Positions 26,445 to 35,851 of a stretch of 64,000 nucleotides of DNA are shown piece after piece. Position 1 is the stretch's first letter. Every line of letters begins with the position of its first letter. The position numbers were made by a program, and so were the translations under genes. The notes beneath the pieces are model-generated. The model was not told the origin of the DNA. It did not search any database and was given only the letters and a program-made list of their open reading frames with translations. Origin of the DNA: Paraburkholderia bryophila (GTDB lineage Bacteria; Pseudomonadota; Gammaproteobacteria; Burkholderiales; Burkholderiaceae). The stretch is from positions 124,001 to 188,000 of the forward strand of contig NZ_QLTK01000002.1 of the NCBI RefSeq assembly GCF_003269035.1. Direction: 5' to 3'.

Positions 26445-28166
26445 ATGCGCCCGAAACGGTTTCTCGCTGCCTTGTTATCCGTTGCGCTGATTGCGCCGCC
26501 AGGCGCGTTCGCGCAATCCCGGCAATCGCCTGGCGATTCGAGCCTGTTGTCGCTGAATACGCAGACCACCGAACCGCCCCTGGTCAGCGGCCCAACCGAC
26601 ATCTACGTCGACCCGATCGTGCCACCCGACATCGCGCAGGGCGTATTCGGCGTGTACGGCGGCGCGCAGAGCCGCTTTTCCGGCCAGGCCGGTGCGAACA
26701 CCAGCTGGCGCGCGCCGCTCGTCACGCAGCAGTTGCCCGATCTCGGCAACGGCGGCGCCGGTTCTCTGACGCCGCAAGCCGAGCGCAAGCTCGGCGAGCG
26801 CGTCATGCGCGAATTGCGCCGCGACCCTGACTATCTCGACGACTGGCTGGTGCGCGACTACCTGAATTCGGTTGCCGCGAAACTCGCCGCGGCGGCCAAC
26901 GCGCTCTACCTTGGCGGCTATCGTCCCGACTTCGATCTGTTCGCGGTGCGTGACGCGCAGATCAACGCATTCTCGCTGCCGGGCGGCTTCATTGGCGTGA
27001 ACACCGGGTTGATCGTGACGACGCAAACCGAGTCGGAACTCGCATCCGTGCTCGGTCACGAAATGGGCCACGTCCTGCAACGCCACATTTCGCGGATGAT
27101 CACGACCGGCGAGCGTAGCGGCTATGCGGCGCTCGCCGCCGTGTTGTTCGGCGTGCTGGCGGGCGTGCTGGCGCACAGCGGCGACCTCGGCAGTGCGATC
27201 GCGATCGGCGGCGAGGCCTATGCGGTCGACAACCAGTTGCGCTTCTCGCGTTCGGCCGAGCACGAGGCGGACCGGGTCGGCTTTCTGCTGCTGGCCGGCG
27301 CGGGCTACGATCCGTACGCGATGACCACCTTCTTCGGCCGCCTCGATCGGGCGTCGATGAGCGACGCGGGCGTGCCGGCCTACGCGCGCACGCATCCGCT
27401 GACCGGCGAACGGATCGCCGACATGGAAGACCGGGCGCGTCGCGCGCCGTACCGGCAACCGCATCAGGCGTCCGAATATGGCTTCGTGCGCGCGCGTTCG
27501 CGCTTGTTGCAGGAGCATTCGAGCAGCGAGTACACGGACGAGATTTCGCGCCTGCGTTCCGAAATCGAGGACCGGACTGCGGTCAACGTGGCGGCGAACT
27601 GGTACGGCATCGCCTATGGGCAAATGCTGCTGGAACGTTACGACGACGCGGCGGCGTCGTTAGCGCAATGCCGCGCGGCGTTTATCACGGGCGAGCAGAC
27701 CGAGGGTGAGCCGGCGCGGAGTTCACCGAGTCTCGACGTGCTGGCCGCCGACATCGCGCGGCGCGCCGGCCGCGACGACGAAGCCGTCCGTCTCGCCGGG
27801 TTCGCGCAGCAGCGTTGGCCGCAGTCGAACGCCGCGATCGACATGCATATCCGCACCTTGCTGACATTGCGGCGTTTTGCCGAAGCGCAGGCGCTGGCGC
27901 AGAGGGAAACCGTCGCGCATCCGGACCAGCCGGCGTGGTGGCTGTATCTCGCCCAGGCGAGCGCCGGTAGTGGCGACGCGTTGACGCAGCATCGGGCGAT
28001 GGCGGAGAAGTTCGCGCTCGAAGGCGCATGGCCTTCGGCGATCCGGCAGTTGAAAGACGCGCGCGACATGAAGACGATCGGCTACTACGATCTGGCGACC
28101 GTCGACGCTCGATTGCACGAGATGGAAAGCCGCTACAAAGAGGAGCGGCTGGACGAGAAGAGCTAG
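26445..28166 (+). CDS. Periplasmic M48 metalloprotease with TPR-like C-terminus (BepA/YfgC-like)
   Basis: A 573-residue secreted protease. The signal peptide is MRPKRFLAALLSVALIAPPGAFA. The zinc site is HEMGH (in LASVLGHEMGHVLQRH) with the third ligand in SAEHEADRVG. The rest is helical and TPR-like (about 340-573). BepA-type enzymes help fold or degrade the outer-membrane LptD/BAM components, so a role in envelope quality control is likely. The ATG at 26445 gives a complete signal; an earlier in-frame ATG at 26361 would put 28 residues before it. The region between moaC and this gene holds the divergent promoters, not resolved. Confidence 0.88.
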   Translation: MRPKRFLAALLSVALIAPPGAFAQSRQSPGDSSLLSLNTQTTEPPLVSGPTDIYVDPIVPPDIAQGVFGVYGGAQSRFSGQAGANTSWRAPLVTQQLPDLGNGGAGSLTPQAERKLGERVMRELRRDPDYLDDWLVRDYLNSVAAKLAAAANALYLGGYRPDFDLFAVRDAQINAFSLPGGFIGVNTGLIVTTQTESELASVLGHEMGHVLQRHISRMITTGERSGYAALAAVLFGVLAGVLAHSGDLGSAIAIGGEAYAVDNQLRFSRSAEHEADRVGFLLLAGAGYDPYAMTTFFGRLDRASMSDAGVPAYARTHPLTGERIADMEDRARRAPYRQPHQASEYGFVRARSRLLQEHSSSEYTDEISRLRSEIEDRTAVNVAANWYGIAYGQMLLERYDDAAASLAQCRAAFITGEQTEGEPARSSPSLDVLAADIARRAGRDDEAVRLAGFAQQRWPQSNAAIDMHIRTLLTLRRFAEAQALAQRETVAHPDQPAWWLYLAQASAGSGDALTQHRAMAEKFALEGAWPSAIRQLKDARDMKTIGYYDLATVDARLHEMESRYKEERLDEKS

Positions 28167-28190
28167 AAGCGCCTCGAAGAAGTCAGACGC

Positions 28191-28778
28191 CTAAACCGTT
28201 GCCGCGGGACTCGCCACGAACCCGAACCGCGCGGCGACTTCGGCACGACGCACCGCTTGCAGCGGCAACACCACACCGTCATTCCAGCGGAATTCACCGC
28301 TCATTGCATCGTCGGCGAGTTCGGCGTGATCGGAGAACACGTCCAGATCGTGATCGTGCAGAACCGCCACTCTGGGCGGCGTCGAGCGATCGGCAAACAG
28401 AATGCCGCCTTCTTCGTCGATCAACACCGCGGCGGGATCGAAGCTCTCTCCGGCCTGGTCCCTGAGCGCGAGCGCGTCGTGGTCGGCATCGGCAGAGGCA
28501 TCGGCCGCGAATCTGACCACCCACGGCGTATAGCCCAGCTCCACATAAACCCGCTGCGGACCGTTCTGGAAAAACCACTGCCCGTGCTCATCGGCGGCGT
28601 AGTTGCGGTTGATGAAACCAAGCAGCGCGTCATGCCGGATCGGCGTACCGGGCGAGCCGCTCGCCTGGGCGGCCTCGTCGCGCATGCGCCAGGTGCCGCG
28701 CCGGTCGAGCATCAGCCAGCCGGTGCAACTCGGCACGTTCGGCCATTTCGCCAAGGCCTGTTTGACGATCTCATCCAT
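28191..28778 (-). CDS. Conserved protein of unknown function downstream of yheT
   Basis: A 195-residue soluble protein without signal or membrane segments. It is acidic and starts MDEIVKQALAKWPNVPSCTGWLMLDRRGTWRMRD; a conserved-looking core reads HGQWFFQNGPQRVYVELGYTPWVVR. I believe it belongs to a small family found next to YheT in betaproteobacteria but cannot name a function. Its start overlaps the end of the YheT gene by 8 bases, so the two are translated from one message. Confidence 0.75.
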   Translation of the reverse strand: MDEIVKQALAKWPNVPSCTGWLMLDRRGTWRMRDEAAQASGSPGTPIRHDALLGFINRNYAADEHGQWFFQNGPQRVYVELGYTPWVVRFAADASADADHDALALRDQAGESFDPAAVLIDEEGGILFADRSTPPRVAVLHDHDLDVFSDHAELADDAMSGEFRWNDGVVLPLQAVRRAEVAARFGFVASPAATV

Positions 28779-29856
28779 GGTCGACGTGCCGCTCCAGGTA
28801 GCCGAACACGCGCCGCGACAGCCAGTCGATGCGGCCTGGGAACGGTCCGGTCATGAAGCCGGCGTGGCCGCCGTGCTTCGGTTGTTCAAGTTCCACCGCC
28901 GCCGACACGTCGTGCCGCGACGGCAACGCCTCCGCCGGCAGGAACGGGTCGTTGCGCGCATTCAGCACCAGCGTCGGCACCTGAATATGCGGCAGCAGCG
29001 GACGGGTGGTCGCCTGGCTCCAGTAGTCTTCGGTATTGCGAAAGCCGTGCAGCGGCGCGGTGACGACGTTGTCGAACTCGTACATGTTGCGGCTCGCGAG
29101 CATCGTGTCGCGATCGAACAGGCCGGGATACTGCACCAGCTTCTGCGTGGCCTTCTGCTTGAGCGTTTTCAGAAAGCTGCGGGCGTAGACAAGGCCGAAG
29201 CCCTGCGACAACGCACGGCCGCCGGCGTGGACGTCGATCGGTGTCGACACCGCCGCGGCCGCGCTGATGATGGCGGCGGCCTCTTCGCGCCGCTCGCCGA
29301 GCCAGCGCAGCAGCACATTGCCGCCGAGCGACACGCCCGCCACCACGATCGGCCCGTCGTGCGCGGCGCGCAGACGGCGCAGCACCCAATCGACTTCGTT
29401 GCTGTCGGCGAGATGATAGAAGCGCGGCAAGCGGTTCAATTCGCCTCCGCAACTGCGGAAGTGCGGCACCACGCCATGCCAGCCGGCCTCGCGCGCCGCC
29501 GCCATGAGCGACATCGCGTAGTGCGAGGCGGAACTGCCTTCGAGGCCGTGGAATAGCACGAGGAGCGGGGTGTCGGCCGACAGCGCCGTCGGCGAGTCGT
29601 GCGCCACCCAATCGAGGTCGATGAAATCGCCGTCGGGCGTATCCCAGCGCTCGCGTCGCAACGCCACCGCGGGGCGGCGCGCGAACAGCGACGGCACGAT
29701 GGTTTGCGCATGCCGGTTCGGCAGCCAGAGCGGCGCGCGATACAACGATTCGACGGCGGCCGCCACGGCACGCGCCGCACCGGAGGACGCGGGCGCTGAA
29801 TTAACCAGGGCTTCCGCCGGCTCGGGATCGGGAGAATGCTTGCGGAGCGTGCTCAT
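28771..29856 (-). CDS. YheT-family alpha/beta hydrolase
   Basis: A 361-residue hydrolase of the YheT/ABHD1-3 family. The family motif WLPNRHAQTI appears near residue 45, then LLVLFHGLEGSSASHYAMSL (oxyanion region), nucleophile elbow GVSLGGN, and a late acid/histidine pair around LNARNDPFLP and PKHGGHAGFM. Human relatives act on lipids; the bacterial substrate is unknown. Cytoplasmic, with an N-terminal disordered stretch of about 30 residues. It is upstream of and overlaps the unknown gene that follows. Confidence 0.9.
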   Translation of the reverse strand: MSTLRKHSPDPEPAEALVNSAPASSGAARAVAAAVESLYRAPLWLPNRHAQTIVPSLFARRPAVALRRERWDTPDGDFIDLDWVAHDSPTALSADTPLLVLFHGLEGSSASHYAMSLMAAAREAGWHGVVPHFRSCGGELNRLPRFYHLADSNEVDWVLRRLRAAHDGPIVVAGVSLGGNVLLRWLGERREEAAAIISAAAAVSTPIDVHAGGRALSQGFGLVYARSFLKTLKQKATQKLVQYPGLFDRDTMLASRNMYEFDNVVTAPLHGFRNTEDYWSQATTRPLLPHIQVPTLVLNARNDPFLPAEALPSRHDVSAAVELEQPKHGGHAGFMTGPFPGRIDWLSRRVFGYLERHVDHG

Positions 29857-29895
29857 ACCGGCTGCGAAGACAAGAGAGTCAAGCCGAGCCGCACC

Positions 29896-30345
29896 TCAGT
29901 GCAGCGACCCCTGGTGGCCGTGCCGCATCTTGGTGGCGAACTGGCTGGCGGCTTCGTTCGGCATGGGGCTCGCATGAATGTGCGCGATGCGCCACTCCCC
30001 GCGTTCGTGAACCATCACGTAGGTCGTGAACACCATGGCGGGCGTCGCCTTCGGGTCGGCGGGACGGTGCGCTTCGGCAATTGCGTAGACGACGGTGCCG
30101 AGGCTGTCGTACACGCGAATGTCGAGCGGTTCGATCGTTACGCGCGTGGTTTCGAGCTGGATCTGCAAGCCGGCGCGAATACTGTCGAGGCCGTGCAGGT
30201 GGGAGCCGTCGGCACAGATGCAACTGACGAACTCCTCATCGATCCACAGGCCCATCAAGCTGTCGATATTGACCTCGGAAATGGCCTGATAGTAGGCGTT
30301 GAGGGTATCGGCGGCGGCTTCGAAGATATGGGCAAAACGTGGCAT
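29896..30345 (-). CDS. SnoaL/NTF2-like fold protein
   Basis: A 149-residue protein of the nuclear-transport-factor-2-like fold (alpha+beta cone), seen in FEAAADTLNAYYQAISEVNIDSLMGLWIDEEFVSCICADGSHLHG and the final strands VFTTYVMVHERGEWRIAHIHASP. Similar proteins are small enzymes or ligand-binding subunits; the ligand is unknown. It lies 39 bp upstream of yheT on the same strand. Confidence 0.8.
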   Translation of the reverse strand: MPRFAHIFEAAADTLNAYYQAISEVNIDSLMGLWIDEEFVSCICADGSHLHGLDSIRAGLQIQLETTRVTIEPLDIRVYDSLGTVVYAIAEAHRPADPKATPAMVFTTYVMVHERGEWRIAHIHASPMPNEAASQFATKMRHGHQGSLH

Positions 30346-30513
30346 GGCTCGTCAGTCTCTTGTGCGCGGCGCGCGGTTGCGGGGCAGCGGTCAGCGGGAC
30401 GGTCCGGGGCACCGGACCGTCTCACCCGAGCGCCAGATTGCCCGCGCTGCAAGGCGCGAACATGACGCGACGCGCTCAGGGGCGTGCGGTGTTGCGTGCA
30501 AGTGTCAATCGCC

Positions 30514-31539
30514 TCAGCGCTGCGTGAGCAGCATGCCGCGCAAATCGCTGAAGACCTGCTCGGCGCTCAACTGCTTCAGGCAGTTCAGATGACCGAGCGG
30601 ACACTCGCGCTCAAAACAGGGGCTGCATTCGAGATGAAGCCATTGTACCTTCGCGAGCTCGGACAAGGGCGGCGTATGGCGCGGATCGGTCGAACCGTAC
30701 ACGGCCACCAGCGGCCGACGCAGCGCGGCGGCCACGTGCATCAGGCCGGAATCGTTGGTGACGACCGCGTTGGCCCGCGAGATCAGCGCGCAAGCCTCGC
30801 CCAGCGCGGTCTGGCCGCACAGGTTGCGCACGTTCGGCGCGCGTTCGGCAATGGCCTGGGCGAGCGGCGCGTCTTTCGGCGAACCGAGCGCGACGATCTG
30901 CGTGTACGGGAACGACTGGCCGACCATTTGCGCGAGCGCGGCGAAATGCTCGGGCGGCCAGCGTTTGGCGGGACCGTACTCGGCGCCGGGGCAGAACACC
31001 AGCAGCGGCACGCGCGTATCCAGATTGAAGCGCGCCGAGACCCGCGACGCTTCGTTCAGGTCGGCGTCGAGGCGCGGCATGGGCAGGTCGTCGGGTACCT
31101 TGGCGCCGGGCGCGTAGGCGAGCGCGGCGTACTGGCCGACCATCGGCGGACGCTCGTCCTTGCGCGGATTCGCGTGACGCACGTTGAGCAGGCCATAGCG
31201 GCTTTCGCCGGTATAGCCGATGCGCAGCGGCACGCCGGCCAGCCAGGGAATCAGCGCGGATTTGAGCGAATTCGGCAGCACGTAGGCCGCGTCGTAGCCG
31301 ACGTCGCGCAAATCGCTCGCCAGTTGCCAGCGGCGCAGCATTTGCAGCTTGCCGTGCGCGAGATCCGTGGCGTAGACGTCGCGGATTTCCGGCATGCGTT
31401 CGAGTACGGGCGCAACCCACGAGGGCGCGACCGCATCGATCACGATGCGCGGATGCAATTTCACGAGGCGCGCAAACAGCGGCTGCGCCATCAATGCGTC
31501 ACCGATCCAGTTCGGTGCGATAACCAACGCGCGACGCAT
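30514..31539 (-). CDS. waaF: Lipopolysaccharide heptosyltransferase II
   Basis: A 341-residue glycosyltransferase of family GT9 that adds the second L-glycero-D-manno-heptose to the LPS inner core at the cytoplasmic membrane. Signatures: MRRALVIAPNWIGDALMAQPLFARL at the N-terminus, FCPGAEYGPAKRWPPEHFA (nucleotide-sugar site), TNDSGLMHVAAALRRPLVAVYGSTDP and the Cys-rich end CSPCFERECPLGHLNCL. Length is normal. Confidence 0.95.
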   Translation of the reverse strand: MRRALVIAPNWIGDALMAQPLFARLVKLHPRIVIDAVAPSWVAPVLERMPEIRDVYATDLAHGKLQMLRRWQLASDLRDVGYDAAYVLPNSLKSALIPWLAGVPLRIGYTGESRYGLLNVRHANPRKDERPPMVGQYAALAYAPGAKVPDDLPMPRLDADLNEASRVSARFNLDTRVPLLVFCPGAEYGPAKRWPPEHFAALAQMVGQSFPYTQIVALGSPKDAPLAQAIAERAPNVRNLCGQTALGEACALISRANAVVTNDSGLMHVAAALRRPLVAVYGSTDPRHTPPLSELAKVQWLHLECSPCFERECPLGHLNCLKQLSAEQVFSDLRGMLLTQR

Positions 31540-31827
31540 CAGAGTGGGTGTCCGGTGTCGAAACGAAGCGCCGCGCGCGGTGTGCGCGTGGCGTTCGGAT
31601 ATGTCAAAAGGGAAGGGCCGCTCGCCGCATGGCGCGCTGCCGGCGTGGCCGGACGCGCCGCGGTGGCGGCCGTGTTGCGGTGTGCCTGCTGGTACGTTCG
31701 CGTAATCGCGACCCGCTGCGACTGTCGCTTAACCAGTCCGACCCGCAGTCCGACCCGCAGTCCGACTAGCAGCCCGATCAGACCCGGCAGGCAGCGCCGC
31801 AAGCGGAGCGTGCTTAGCAGAGCGGGA
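31540..31827. other. Intergenic region upstream of waaF, no supported gene
   Basis: An open frame of 87 codons exists on the minus strand, but it is built largely from a short tandem repeat (LVGLRVGLRVGL) and Ala/Arg-rich sequence, with no recognisable family. I take the region as non-coding spacer between the zinc-finger gene and waaF. Confidence 0.5.
31734..31781. repeat. 12-bp tandem repeat, four copies
   Basis: CAGTCCGACCCG at 31734-31745 and 31746-31757, then CAGTCCGACTAG (31758-31769) and CAGCCCGATCAG (31770-31781). A short minisatellite that could vary in copy number between strains. Confidence 0.85.
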
Positions 31828-32022
31828 TCAATGACCCCGAACCACTTCGCCGTCGCGCAGCTTGTAACGCGTGCTGCAGTACGGGCAGCGCGCTTCGCCG
31901 TGCGTGACGTCGATAAAGACGCGCGGATGCGCGCTCCAGCGCGGCATGGCCGGGTTCGGACAGTACGCCGGCAGGTCTTTCGCCGACAGTTCGACCAGCG
32001 GCATTTCCTTGATTTCGCTCAT
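31828..32022 (-). CDS. Zinc-finger domain-containing protein (CHCC type)
   Basis: A 64-residue protein of the CHCC zinc-finger family. Metal ligands: Cys in AYCPNP, His in SAHPRVF, and the CPYC pair, giving a C-H-C-C set. Relatives include a mitochondrial complex I subunit domain; in bacteria the role is unknown. It sits 59 bp downstream of ilvE on the same strand and upstream of waaF, a neighbourhood common in Burkholderiales as far as I recall. Confidence 0.88.
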   Translation of the reverse strand: MSEIKEMPLVELSAKDLPAYCPNPAMPRWSAHPRVFIDVTHGEARCPYCSTRYKLRDGEVVRGH

Positions 32023-32081
32023 GGGACGTTCTCGTTGTATGCAGGGTTCGTGCGTTGCGCCTCAGGCGGGCGCAGCGCGCG

Positions 32082-33005
32082 TTAGATCTTGGTGAGCCAG
32101 TGCGCGTACTTGTCGCTCTTGCCGTTCACGATGTCGAAGAAGCCCGATTGCAGCTTTTCCGTGATCGGGCCGCGCGTGCCCGAGCCGATGGTGCGGTTGT
32201 CGAGCTCGCGGATCGGCGTGACTTCGGCGGCGGTACCGGTGAAGAACGCTTCGTCGCAAGTGTAGACCTCGTCGCGCGTAATGCGCTTTTCGATCACCTG
32301 GATGCCCGCGTCGCGCGCCAGCGTAATGACGGTGTCGCGCGTGATGCCGTCGAGGCACGACGACAGATCAGGCGTGTACAGCTTGCCGTTGTTCACGAGG
32401 AAGAAGTTCTCGCCCGAGCCTTCCGACACGTAGCCGTCCACGTCGAGCAGCAGTGCTTCGTCGTAACCGTCGGCGATCGCTTCCTGGTTGGCGAGGATCG
32501 AGTTGACGTACCAGCCCGACGCCTTGGCGCGCACCATGGACACGTTCACGTGATGGCGCGTGAACGACGAGGTTTTAACGCGGATGCCCTTGGCAATGCC
32601 GTCTTCGCCGAGGTAAGCGCCCCACGGCCACGCCGCGATCGCCACGTGGATCGTGTTGCCCTTGGCCGACACGCCGAGCTTTTCCGAACCGACCCAGATG
32701 ATCGGGCGCAGATAGCAGGATTCGAGTTTGTTTTCGCGGACCACCTCGCATTGCGCGGCGGCGAGCGTTTCGTGGTCGAACGGCACGTCCATCTGGAAGA
32801 TCTTGGCCGAGTTCAGCAAACGCTTGGTGTGTTCCTGCAGGCGGAAAATCGCCGTGCCGCCGTCCGCCGTTTTGTAGGCGCGGACGCCTTCAAAAACGCC
32901 CATGCCGTAATGCAGCGTGTGGGTGAGCACGTGGATCTTGGCGTCGCGCCAATCGATGAGCTTGCCATCCATCCAGATCTTGCCGTCGCGGTCGGCCATT
33001 GACAT
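32082..33005 (-). CDS. ilvE: Branched-chain amino acid aminotransferase
   Basis: A 307-residue PLP enzyme (fold type IV) catalysing the last step of Leu, Ile and Val synthesis and the first step of their breakdown. It shows GKIWMDGKLIDWRDAKIHVLTHTLHYGMGVFEGVR-type N-terminus, the likely PLP lysine in RAKASGWYVNS (Lys161), and the SEGSGENFF phosphate-binding loop. The start MSMADRDG at 33005 gives the normal length. It is divergent from azlCD, which encodes a branched-chain amino acid exporter. Confidence 0.96.
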   Translation of the reverse strand: MSMADRDGKIWMDGKLIDWRDAKIHVLTHTLHYGMGVFEGVRAYKTADGGTAIFRLQEHTKRLLNSAKIFQMDVPFDHETLAAAQCEVVRENKLESCYLRPIIWVGSEKLGVSAKGNTIHVAIAAWPWGAYLGEDGIAKGIRVKTSSFTRHHVNVSMVRAKASGWYVNSILANQEAIADGYDEALLLDVDGYVSEGSGENFFLVNNGKLYTPDLSSCLDGITRDTVITLARDAGIQVIEKRITRDEVYTCDEAFFTGTAAEVTPIRELDNRTIGSGTRGPITEKLQSGFFDIVNGKSDKYAHWLTKI

Positions 33006-33177
33006 ACGATTCTCCAGCGGGTGCGTTGTGAGTCCCCAAACCCGCCGCCGGGCGGCAGGTCCACGAAGGCGCAAGACAACCGGCGGTTGGCCCGGCGGTT
33101 TGTCGTGGGGTGGGGCGAAGAGCGTCATTTTAGCGTCTTTTGCACACGAAACGGGCATTCGGGCCGATGTCGGACGC

Positions 33178-33183
33178 TATAAT
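33178..33183 (+). promoter_or_regulatory. Possible -10 element upstream of azlC
   Basis: A perfect TATAAT lies in the ilvE-azlC intergenic region, about 100 bp before the azlC ATG. No good -35 is found 17 bp upstream, so this is a weak call. Confidence 0.3.
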
Positions 33184-33286
33184 CCAGCGCACGCATAATT
33201 CATATCCGGATGCGCCAGCGGGTGCTTGACGACCTGGCGCCGACTTCCCATCACAGCGGCGTTGTTTGGCGCCGTCGTATCGCCTC

Positions 33287-34033
33287 ATGCTCGCTCGTCT
33301 GTCCGACACCGATCGCCGTGCCTTCCGTGAGGGCGCGCGCGACTATTCGCCGACCTTGATGGCGATTTTCTCGTGGGGTCTCGTCACCGGTATCGCCATG
33401 AGCAAATCGGTGCTCACGCTGCCGCAGGCGCTCACCATGTCGCTACTGTGCTACGCCGGTTCGTCGCAACTGGCGGTGCTGCCGCTGCTGGCCGCCAAAC
33501 TGCCGATCTGGACCGTGCTGCTCACCGCGGCCATGGTCAATACGCGTTTCGTGATCTTCAGCGTCGGTCTCGCGCCGCACTTTTCCTATCTGCCCATGTG
33601 GCGCCGCATCGTGCTCGGCTACTTCAACGGCGACGTGATCTACCTGCTGTTTCAGAAGAAGAGCTTCCCGGCCGGCTTTCTGCCCGGCAAGGAGGCCTAC
33701 TACTGGGGCATGGCGTTGTGCAGCTGGCTGTCGTGGCAGGTGTCGTCGATCGCGGGAATTCTGCTGGCGAGCCTGATTCCGGACAACTGGGGGCTCGCAC
33801 TGGCGGGCACGCTCGCCTTGCTGCCGATCATGGTGTCGGCGATCGCGAGCCGTTCCACGCTGGTGGCGGTCAGCATTGCCGGCGTGGTGTCGCTGCTCGC
33901 GTTCGACCTGCCTTACCGGCTCGCACTGCCGCTCGCCGTGATCGCCGCGATCGTGGCCGGCAGCGCCGCCGACCTGATGGTCGAGCGCGCCGACTTGCGC
34001 CGCATTCGCAGCAGCGCTGGAGATTCCCGATGA
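33287..34033 (+). CDS. azlC: AzlC-family branched-chain amino acid exporter, large subunit
   Basis: A 248-residue membrane protein with about seven helices. AzlC signature: SPTLMAIFSWGLVTGIAM...LCYAGSSQLAVLPLL and AAMVNTRFVIFSVGLAPHF. With AzlD it exports branched-chain amino acids. The ATG at 33287 is preferred over an upstream TTG at 33266 that would add seven residues. Its stop overlaps the azlD start (ATGA). Confidence 0.92.
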   Translation: MLARLSDTDRRAFREGARDYSPTLMAIFSWGLVTGIAMSKSVLTLPQALTMSLLCYAGSSQLAVLPLLAAKLPIWTVLLTAAMVNTRFVIFSVGLAPHFSYLPMWRRIVLGYFNGDVIYLLFQKKSFPAGFLPGKEAYYWGMALCSWLSWQVSSIAGILLASLIPDNWGLALAGTLALLPIMVSAIASRSTLVAVSIAGVVSLLAFDLPYRLALPLAVIAAIVAGSAADLMVERADLRRIRSSAGDSR

Positions 34034-34353
34034 CCTCCACGCAGATCTGGCTCGCCATCTTCGGCATGACCTTCGTCACCGCGGTGACACGCGCCATGTT
34101 TCTAATCGGCGGCGAGCGTACGGTGTTGCCGCCGCGCGTGCAGAAGATGCTGCGCTACGCGCCCGCCGCGGCGCTGGCGGCAGTGGTGTTGCCCGACGTG
34201 CTGGCCATGCCCGCCGGCCTGTCGTTCGCGCCCTCCAACCATGAGTTCTACGCGACGCTGGCGGGTCTCGGCTGGTTTTTGTGGCGGCGCAGCATGCTCG
34301 GCACGATTGTCGTCGGCATGCTCGTGTTCACGTTGCTACGCCTTGTGCTGTAG
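34030..34353 (+). CDS. azlD: AzlD-family branched-chain amino acid exporter, small subunit
   Basis: A 107-residue membrane protein with about four helices, including the family motif FVTAVTRAMFLIGG and a central MLRYAPAAALAAVVLPDVL. It overlaps azlC by four bases and is the obligate partner subunit. It is not followed by a clear terminator; the next 285 bp form the pgk upstream region. Confidence 0.9.
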   Translation: MTSTQIWLAIFGMTFVTAVTRAMFLIGGERTVLPPRVQKMLRYAPAAALAAVVLPDVLAMPAGLSFAPSNHEFYATLAGLGWFLWRRSMLGTIVVGMLVFTLLRLVL

Positions 34354-34638
34354 CAGGCGACCAAGAAAATGCTGCATTGCCACATTCAATCGGCATTCAG
34401 CGCGCATTCTCCAAATACGGGACATTCGCCCGCTTGCGGGTCAGAAGGCAGTGTGGATCAGTTAAAATGCTTTTTTCCGGGATAACCGCGCTGGTGCAAG
34501 GCGCGCGAGCCGCGGTTTTGCCGCCGGCGCCCGATTCTGTGGAGCCGCTGCCGTGCCTTAGCGCTGGAGTTCGCCGCGCTGGGAAATGACAGCGCGCCAT
34601 CCGCCACCGCCTTCTTCTCAACTCGCACACAAACGCCC

Positions 34639-35832
34639 ATGAACAAGGTATTGCGTCTCTCTGATCTGATCGCCGAAGGCAAGCTTTCCGGCAAACGCGT
34701 GTTCATCCGCGCCGATCTGAACGTGCCGCAGGACGATCAAGGCAACATCACCGAAGACACCCGCATCCGCGCCTCCGTGCCGGCTATCAAGGCCGCGCTC
34801 GACGCCGGCGCCGCCGTGATGGTCACGTCGCACCTGGGCCGCCCGACCGAGGGCGCTTTCAAGCCGGAAGACTCGCTCGCGCCGGTCGCGAAGCGTCTGG
34901 CCGACCTGCTCGGCCGCGACGTGCCGCTGGTCGCCAACTGGGTCGAAAACGGCGTGAACGTCGCGCCGGGTTCGGTCGTGCTGCTGGAAAACTGCCGCGT
35001 CAACAAGGGCGAAAAGAAAGATTCCGACGAGCTCGCGCAGAAAATGGCGAAGCTCTGCGACATCTACGTGAACGACGCGTTCGGCACCGCACACCGCGCC
35101 GAAGCGACCACCCACGGTATCGCCAGATACGCGCCCATCGCGTGCGCCGGCCCGCTGCTGGCGGCTGAACTCGAGGCGCTCGGCAAGGCGCTTGGCGCGC
35201 CGAAACGCCCGCTGGTGGCGATCGTCGCCGGTTCGAAGGTATCGACCAAGCTGACCATTCTGAAATCGCTCGCCGACAAGGTCGATCAACTGATCGTCGG
35301 CGGCGGTATCGCCAACACGTTCATGCTGGCCGCCGGCCTGAAGATCGGCAAGTCGCTCGCCGAAGCCGATCTGGTGGACGAAGCCAAAGTGATCATCGAA
35401 GCCGCCAAGGCCCGCGGCGCGTCGGTGCCGATCCCGATGGACGTGGTCACGGCCAAGGAGTTTTCGCCGACCGCCAGGGCCGAAGTGAAAGCCGTCGCCG
35501 ACGTGCAAGACGACGACCTGATCCTCGACATCGGACCGGAAACCGCCAAGGTGCTGGCCTTGCAACTGGAAAAGGCCGGCACGATCGTGTGGAACGGCCC
35601 GGTCGGCGTGTTCGAATTCGACCAGTTCGGCAACGGCACGAAGACCCTAGCGGACGCTATCGCCAAGTCGTCGGCGTTCTCGATCGCAGGCGGCGGCGAT
35701 ACGCTCGCGGCGATCGCCAAGTACGGCATCCACGACAAGATCAGCTATATCTCGACCGGTGGCGGCGCCTTCCTCGAGTTCCTCGAGGGCAAGAAACTGC
35801 CCGCTGTCGAAATTCTGGAATCGCGGGCTTAA
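34639..35832 (+). CDS. pgk: Phosphoglycerate kinase
   Basis: A 397-residue glycolytic/gluconeogenic kinase that makes ATP from 1,3-bisphosphoglycerate. Motifs: [41 protein letters not shown], the hinge region and the ATP-binding [15 protein letters not shown] with [11 protein letters not shown]. Length is normal. It is followed by pyk on the same strand, with 448 bp between. No convincing promoter pair was found in the 285 bp upstream, which contain TAAAAT at 34463-34468. Confidence 0.98.
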   Translation: MNKVLRLSDLIAEGKLSGKRVFIRADLNVPQDDQGNITEDTRIRASVPAIKAALDAGAAVMVTSHLGRPTEGAFKPEDSLAPVAKRLADLLGRDVPLVANWVENGVNVAPGSVVLLENCRVNKGEKKDSDELAQKMAKLCDIYVNDAFGTAHRAEATTHGIARYAPIACAGPLLAAELEALGKALGAPKRPLVAIVAGSKVSTKLTILKSLADKVDQLIVGGGIANTFMLAAGLKIGKSLAEADLVDEAKVIIEAAKARGASVPIPMDVVTAKEFSPTARAEVKAVADVQDDDLILDIGPETAKVLALQLEKAGTIVWNGPVGVFEFDQFGNGTKTLADAIAKSSAFSIAGGGDTLAAIAKYGIHDKISYISTGGGAFLEFLEGKKLPAVEILESRA

Positions 35833-35851
35833 CGTGACGGCGCGCTCCCCC

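Noticed and set aside
31539..31802. An 87-codon minus-strand ORF upstream of waaF
   Set aside because: It consists mainly of a tandem repeat and low-complexity sequence, without signal or family resemblance.
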